A DNA stretch of 17,602 nt from contig JAZSDQ010000033.1 in NCBI GenBank assembly GCA_045531235.1, forward strand, positions 1 to 17,602, in the 5' to 3' direction. The translations under genes were made by a program, and so were the position numbers. This DNA comes from RGIG5579 sp045531235 (GTDB taxonomy: Bacteria; Bacillota; Clostridia; Oscillospirales; SIG627). Position 1 is the stretch's first letter. Each line of letters begins with the position of its first letter. This document shows positions 14,456-17,602 of the stretch, piece after piece. Under the pieces are notes generated by a model. It saw only the letters and a program-made list of their open reading frames with translations, was not told the origin of the DNA and did not search any database.

Positions 14456-15792
14456 GATTTGTAGGCTTCGGCGAAGTCAATACCCCCGTTGAGGTCATCG
14501 TTTCCCGTGCAGGCGCAGCTGCAGAAGCACTGGAAAAGGAAGGCTTGGAACTGGTAAAGGTTCTCCCCGTTGCCGACGATTATGAAGAAGTACAGATCAA
14601 AGGCGCTATCGAAACTTTGACCAAAGAAAATTTTGATGCTCTGGTTCTCTGTGTGGCAGGTTGGATCCCCACCCACGCCGTCATTAAGATCAGCGAGCAT
14701 TTCCGTCATCTCCCCGTCGTTCTTTGGGGTCTTTGCGGTTGGATGGAAGACGGCAGAATCGTCACCACCGCCGATCAGGCAGGTACCACCGGTCTCAGAG
14801 CTGCTCTGGACGATATGGGCTACACCTTCACTTACATTTACGATATCATCGGAAAGCCCAGCAACTCCAAGAAGGTTGCTGATTTCTGCAAGGCAGCCAT
14901 TGCCGCTAAGAATCTGCGTCATCAGAAGGCAGGTATGGCAGGCTACCGCGATATGAACCTTTACGGCACTCTTTACGATGGCTGCAGCCTGAAGAAGGTC
15001 ATCGGTCCCGAAATCGAAACCTTTGAAATGCTGGAAATGCAGCAAAGACACGATAAGCTCAGTGAAGAAGCCATTATGGACGTTGTGGAAAACCGCATCA
15101 AGAAGTGGCACTTCGTATCCGAGTGCAGCGACGAGCCCATGAAGACCGCCGCAAGCTACTATCTGGCTGTGAAAGAAATCGCAGAGGAAAGAGGCTATAA
15201 GGCGATCTCCCTGAAGGACGTTGACGGTATGAAGAAGCTCTTCGGCTTCCCCCCTGCTCCCGTATTTATGCTGCTGCAGGAAGACGGCTACCTTACCGTT
15301 CCCGAAAACGACTCTCTCGGCGCCATCACGCTGATGTTGATGAAAGAGCTGGTCGGTCAGACTCCCTTCTACCTTGAATTCTATGAATTCTTTGAAGACG
15401 GCGTCCTCGCCGGTGTTCCCGACTACGTACCCAGCCAGGTCGTAGACGGTGAAGTTACCGTAATGCCCGCCGCATTCGGTCTTCTCAATCAGGGTATCCT
15501 CAACATTTCCAAGGTAAAGACGGGTGAGCTTACCATGTGCCGTCTGGTATACAAGAACGGCGCATACAAGATGCATGTGGTTCACGGCGAAGGCAAAACT
15601 CCTCCCAAGTGGGAAGAGTACGGCTGGGCTCAGCCCGCTCCTCAGCTTCCCTCTCTCAAAATTGAGATGGCAAACGTAGAGGACTTTGCGCAGAACGTTG
15701 CTTGCCAGCACTACATCATCACCTACGGTGACAACCGTCAGCAGATCCGCAATATCTGCAAAATTCTCGGAATTGAGGTATATGAGTCTTGA
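14443..15792 (+). CDS. L-fucose/L-arabinose isomerase family protein
   Basis: Probably a metal-dependent aldose-ketose isomerase acting on a free sugar before the kinase. It has 449 residues: N-terminal Rossmann-like domains (VGFVGFGEV at the start, LPVVLWGLCGW 90-100), and a C-terminal domain with the acidic positions of the family at Glu288 (VPENDSLGAI) and Glu312 (FYLEFYEF), and His423 in CQHYIITYGD, matching the HxxxxxGD ending where FucI and AraA have a metal-site His. It is shorter than FucI (about 590) and AraA (about 500), as in the poorly characterised short members of this superfamily. The ribosome binding site GGAGG (14431-14435) lies inside the kinase gene end. Codons are uniform with the neighbours. 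The family is fairly certain and the substrate is not known. Confidence 0.85.
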   Translation: MSKVGFVGFGEVNTPVEVIVSRAGAAAEALEKEGLELVKVLPVADDYEEVQIKGAIETLTKENFDALVLCVAGWIPTHAVIKISEHFRHLPVVLWGLCGWMEDGRIVTTADQAGTTGLRAALDDMGYTFTYIYDIIGKPSNSKKVADFCKAAIAAKNLRHQKAGMAGYRDMNLYGTLYDGCSLKKVIGPEIETFEMLEMQQRHDKLSEEAIMDVVENRIKKWHFVSECSDEPMKTAASYYLAVKEIAEERGYKAISLKDVDGMKKLFGFPPAPVFMLLQEDGYLTVPENDSLGAITLMLMKELVGQTPFYLEFYEFFEDGVLAGVPDYVPSQVVDGEVTVMPAAFGLLNQGILNISKVKTGELTMCRLVYKNGAYKMHVVHGEGKTPPKWEEYGWAQPAPQLPSLKIEMANVEDFAQNVACQHYIITYGDNRQQIRNICKILGIEVYES

Positions 15793-16385
15793 AAAACGAA
15801 GCTTTGAAGGCTGCACAGGCAGCATTTGATATTGAAGCGGCAGAAATCGTCCGCGCAAAAGAAGTAATGGATTGGGACGCTTTCGCAAAGGCTGTGGAAG
15901 CTCTCGCCAAGGCAGAGCGCATCGGTACCGCAGGCTGCGGTCACTCCGGCATCTGCTGCACCCACTTTGCTCACTCCCTTTGCTGTGTTGAGCGCCCTGC
16001 AAGATTCATTTCTCCCGCAGAGGCAGTTCACGGCGCCATGGGCTTCATTCAGAAGGGTGACGTTATGGTCCTCGCTTCCCGCGGAGGCAAGACCGCAGAA
16101 TTGATTCCCATTATGAATATCGCTCGCACCAAAGGCGCTACCATCATCTCCATCACCGAAAGAATGGATTCCCCCCTTGCAGAAGGATCCGATATCGTGA
16201 TCCCCATGAAAGTGGAACTGGAAACCGATAAGTACAATTCTCAGTCCACCTCCTCTTTTGTTGCTTTGGCAAGCGTATTTGACGCTCTCCAGACCGCTCT
16301 CATTGAGGAAACGGGATTTGTCAACGAACAGTTTGCACTCACTCACCCCGGCGGAGCCGTAGGTGAAAGACTGAATAAAAAATAA
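15789..16385 (+). CDS. SIS-domain sugar-phosphate isomerase, KpsF/GutQ-like without CBS domains
   Basis: Likely interconverts a ketose phosphate and an aldose phosphate, as KdsD/GutQ do for ribulose 5-phosphate and arabinose 5-phosphate. It has 198 residues, one SIS domain: GTAGCGHSGI (46-55), SPAEAVHGAMG (75-85), VLASRGGKTAEL (94-105), and an HPGGAVGERL ending equal to the HPGGALG-type signature of the KpsF group. The two CBS domains that bring KdsD to about 320 residues are absent. The start is TTG at 15789, sharing four bases (TTGA) with the stop of the isomerase gene; the in-register N-terminal helix and the overlap favour it over any internal ATG. Translation is likely coupled. A sugar-binding regulatory role is a weaker alternative. 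Confidence 0.87.
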   Translation: MKNEALKAAQAAFDIEAAEIVRAKEVMDWDAFAKAVEALAKAERIGTAGCGHSGICCTHFAHSLCCVERPARFISPAEAVHGAMGFIQKGDVMVLASRGGKTAELIPIMNIARTKGATIISITERMDSPLAEGSDIVIPMKVELETDKYNSQSTSSFVALASVFDALQTALIEETGFVNEQFALTHPGGAVGERLNKK

Positions 16386-16397
16386 GGAGAAAAAGTC

Positions 16398-17114
16398 ATG
16401 GTTCAGAATCTCAAGATCAAAGCTCCCTTTTTTGAAATCGGTCCCAAGAACTATCTTTGGGGCGACGATGTTGTGGAGCTGGCAAAGGTTGCCGATGCAG
16501 CAAGCAAGAAGTATGATGTAGACATCATCTTCACCACTCCCATCGTAGAGCTTCGCAGAGTAAAGGAAGCTACCGAGAAGATCCACGTATTCGCACCTCA
16601 CATGGACTCCCTGAAGCCCGGCAGAGGCCTTGCAGACATTCTTCCCGAAAGCCTCGTTGCAGCAGGCGCAGAAGGCGTTATGCTCAACCACTGTGAAAAG
16701 CCCGTTTCCATCGCAGAATTGAAAGCTGCCATCAAGCGTGCTGACGAAGTTGGCCTTGCTACCATCGTTTGCGCAGACTCTTGCGCAGAAGCAGCTGCCA
16801 TCGCTCACCTCGAGCCCAACATCATCGTAGCTGAGCCCACCGAGCTCATCGGCACCGGCAAAGCAAGCGATAAGGAATACGTAGAAGCTTCTACCCGTTC
16901 CGTAAAGGACGTCAACCCCGAGATCCTCGTTCTTCAGGGCGCAGGCATCAAGTGCTATGACGACGTTTACCGCAACATTTTCGCAGGCGCAGACGCCACC
17001 GGTTCTTCTTCCGGCATCGTAGGTCTTCCCACCGCCGAAGCAAGATATCAGATGGTTGATGATATGATCCGCGCCGTCCGTGAAGCCTGGGACGCAAGAC
17101 AGGCAAATAAATAA
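16398..17114 (+). CDS. Archaeal-type triose-phosphate isomerase homologue
   Basis: A TIM-barrel isomerase of 238 residues, close in length and motifs to archaeal triose-phosphate isomerases and shorter than the bacterial enzyme (about 250). Candidate catalytic residues are Lys17 (EIGPKNYLWG), His98 (GVMLNHCEKP) and Glu146 in VAEPTELIGTG (144-154), the archaeal-type signature. APHMDSLKPG (66-75) and GAGI near the C-terminus, for phosphate binding, also fit. The Asn that precedes the catalytic Lys by two residues in normal enzymes is Gly15. AAGGAG (16384-16389) overlaps the stop of the SIS gene. The position in a sugar operon suggests a paralogue for another sugar phosphate, as with the TIM homologue LerI (EryH) that isomerises erythrulose 1-phosphate, rather than the glycolytic enzyme. 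The specific substrate is inferred only. Confidence 0.86.
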   Translation: MVQNLKIKAPFFEIGPKNYLWGDDVVELAKVADAASKKYDVDIIFTTPIVELRRVKEATEKIHVFAPHMDSLKPGRGLADILPESLVAAGAEGVMLNHCEKPVSIAELKAAIKRADEVGLATIVCADSCAEAAAIAHLEPNIIVAEPTELIGTGKASDKEYVEASTRSVKDVNPEILVLQGAGIKCYDDVYRNIFAGADATGSSSGIVGLPTAEARYQMVDDMIRAVREAWDARQANK

Positions 17115-17150
17115 GTTATCATTAATATTTATTTTCAGGAGGAAAATAGA

Positions 17151-17602
17151 ATGGAATTTAAACTGATTCAGAAAGAAATCGAACTGCAGTCCAGAGGTTG
17201 GATCCCCACCTTCCATGACATCTCTACCGATGTTATGAAGATCGTTGCTGAGTCCGGCATCAAGAACGGTACCGTAGCAATCGTATCCCACCACACCACC
17301 TGCTCCGTTATGGTTCAGGAGTGCTCTCACGACTTCGATACCTTCGACCTGGAGTTCCTGCAGCACGACCTTCTCGACATTATGAGAAAGCTCATCCCCG
17401 ACTTTGCTGAAGAGCATCAGTATCGTCACCCCGGCCCCGTACACGCTCAGTTCGGCCGCTACGTAAAGGAACCCGGTAACTTCACCTCTATGAACACCGA
17501 CGGTCACCTCCGCAGCGTATTCTTCGGCAGAAGCGAAACCATGACCATTAAGGATGGCAAGCTGGATGGCGGCGAATTCGCTCACATCTACTTCATCGAC
17601 TG
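17151..17602 (+). CDS. YjbQ/UPF0047 family protein, truncated by window edge
   Basis: Member of the YjbQ family, often annotated as secondary thiamine-phosphate synthase because some members show weak activity of that kind; the true function is unsettled. The visible 150 residues include HHTTCSVMVQE (47-57), matching the family's HTTAGLTINE block, HDLLDIMRKLIP (67-78), NTDGHLRSVFFG (114-125), matching DAHIKASLLG, and GEFAHIYFID near the edge, where other members end GTWQGIYLCEFDG. The protein has passed the usual 130-140 residues and carries an extra stretch (about 80-112), so it is a somewhat enlarged member, and only a few residues should be missing. AGGAGG (17137-17142) is eight bases before the ATG. 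The 36-base gap from the previous gene has no terminator, so it belongs to the sugar operon. Confidence 0.9.
   Translation, partial: MEFKLIQKEIELQSRGWIPTFHDISTDVMKIVAESGIKNGTVAIVSHHTTCSVMVQECSHDFDTFDLEFLQHDLLDIMRKLIPDFAEEHQYRHPGPVHAQFGRYVKEPGNFTSMNTDGHLRSVFFGRSETMTIKDGKLDGGEFAHIYFID

Noticed and set aside
14446..16002. A 518-residue open frame on the minus strand
   Set aside because: It is antisense to the isomerase gene and the start of the SIS gene; no start signals and no family match.
15738..17585. A 615-residue open frame on the minus strand
   Set aside because: It lies wholly antisense to the SIS, TIM and YjbQ genes, has no ribosome binding site or recognisable domain, and its composition is that of a shadow frame created by codon bias.

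Overview
The window looks like chromosomal DNA of an anaerobic Clostridia-type Firmicute, probably a gut or rumen lineage; this is inferred. The reasons are strong AGGAGG-type ribosome binding sites at short spacing, tightly overlapping operons, very A+T-rich intergenic DNA between genes of moderate GC, short hairpin terminators with U-tracts, and a Clostridia-like gene set (GTP-type PEP carboxykinase, MsmX/UgpC-type sugar ABC ATPase, DacF-like carboxypeptidase). I see no rRNA, tRNA, CRISPR, transposon or prophage gene.

Layout. (1) 1-1043, +: C-terminal part of GTP-dependent PEP carboxykinase, cut by the window edge. (2) 1143-2261, -: a lone sugar-importer ATPase, convergent with the first gene, each with its own terminator. 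(3) 2262-2614: A+T-rich divergent intergenic region. (4) 2615-5436, +: a three-gene operon of a small HTH protein, a polyprenyl diphosphate synthase and a D,D-carboxypeptidase of the DacA/DacF type, ended by a terminator shared with the next block. (5) 5478-9492, -: three tandem paralogues of the neutral-ceramidase fold family that keep the metal-site residues but have Asn where ceramidases have the nucleophilic Ser, behind one good sigma-A-type promoter. (6) 9636-12734, -: a divergent GyrB/ParE-type topoisomerase subunit, a YigZ/IMPACT protein and a small unknown protein, with overlapping ends. (7) 13028-17602, +: a sugar-catabolism operon of FGGY kinase, L-fucose/L-arabinose-isomerase-like protein, KpsF/GutQ-like SIS isomerase without CBS domains, archaeal-type triose-phosphate-isomerase homologue and a YjbQ-family protein cut by the right edge.

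How the genes may work together. Block 7 has the parts of a pathway for an unidentified monosaccharide: aldose to ketose, phosphorylation, then one or two sugar-phosphate isomerisations. Two successive phosphate isomerases, one of them a TIM homologue, resemble the logic of the erythritol pathway (LerI then DerI), so a tetrose or other short or rare sugar is a reasonable guess. No aldolase or transporter is visible. The operon starts from a near-consensus promoter and its leader has a 23-bp interrupted palindrome just after the predicted transcription start. Blocks 5 and 7 are the parts most likely to hold undescribed biochemistry.
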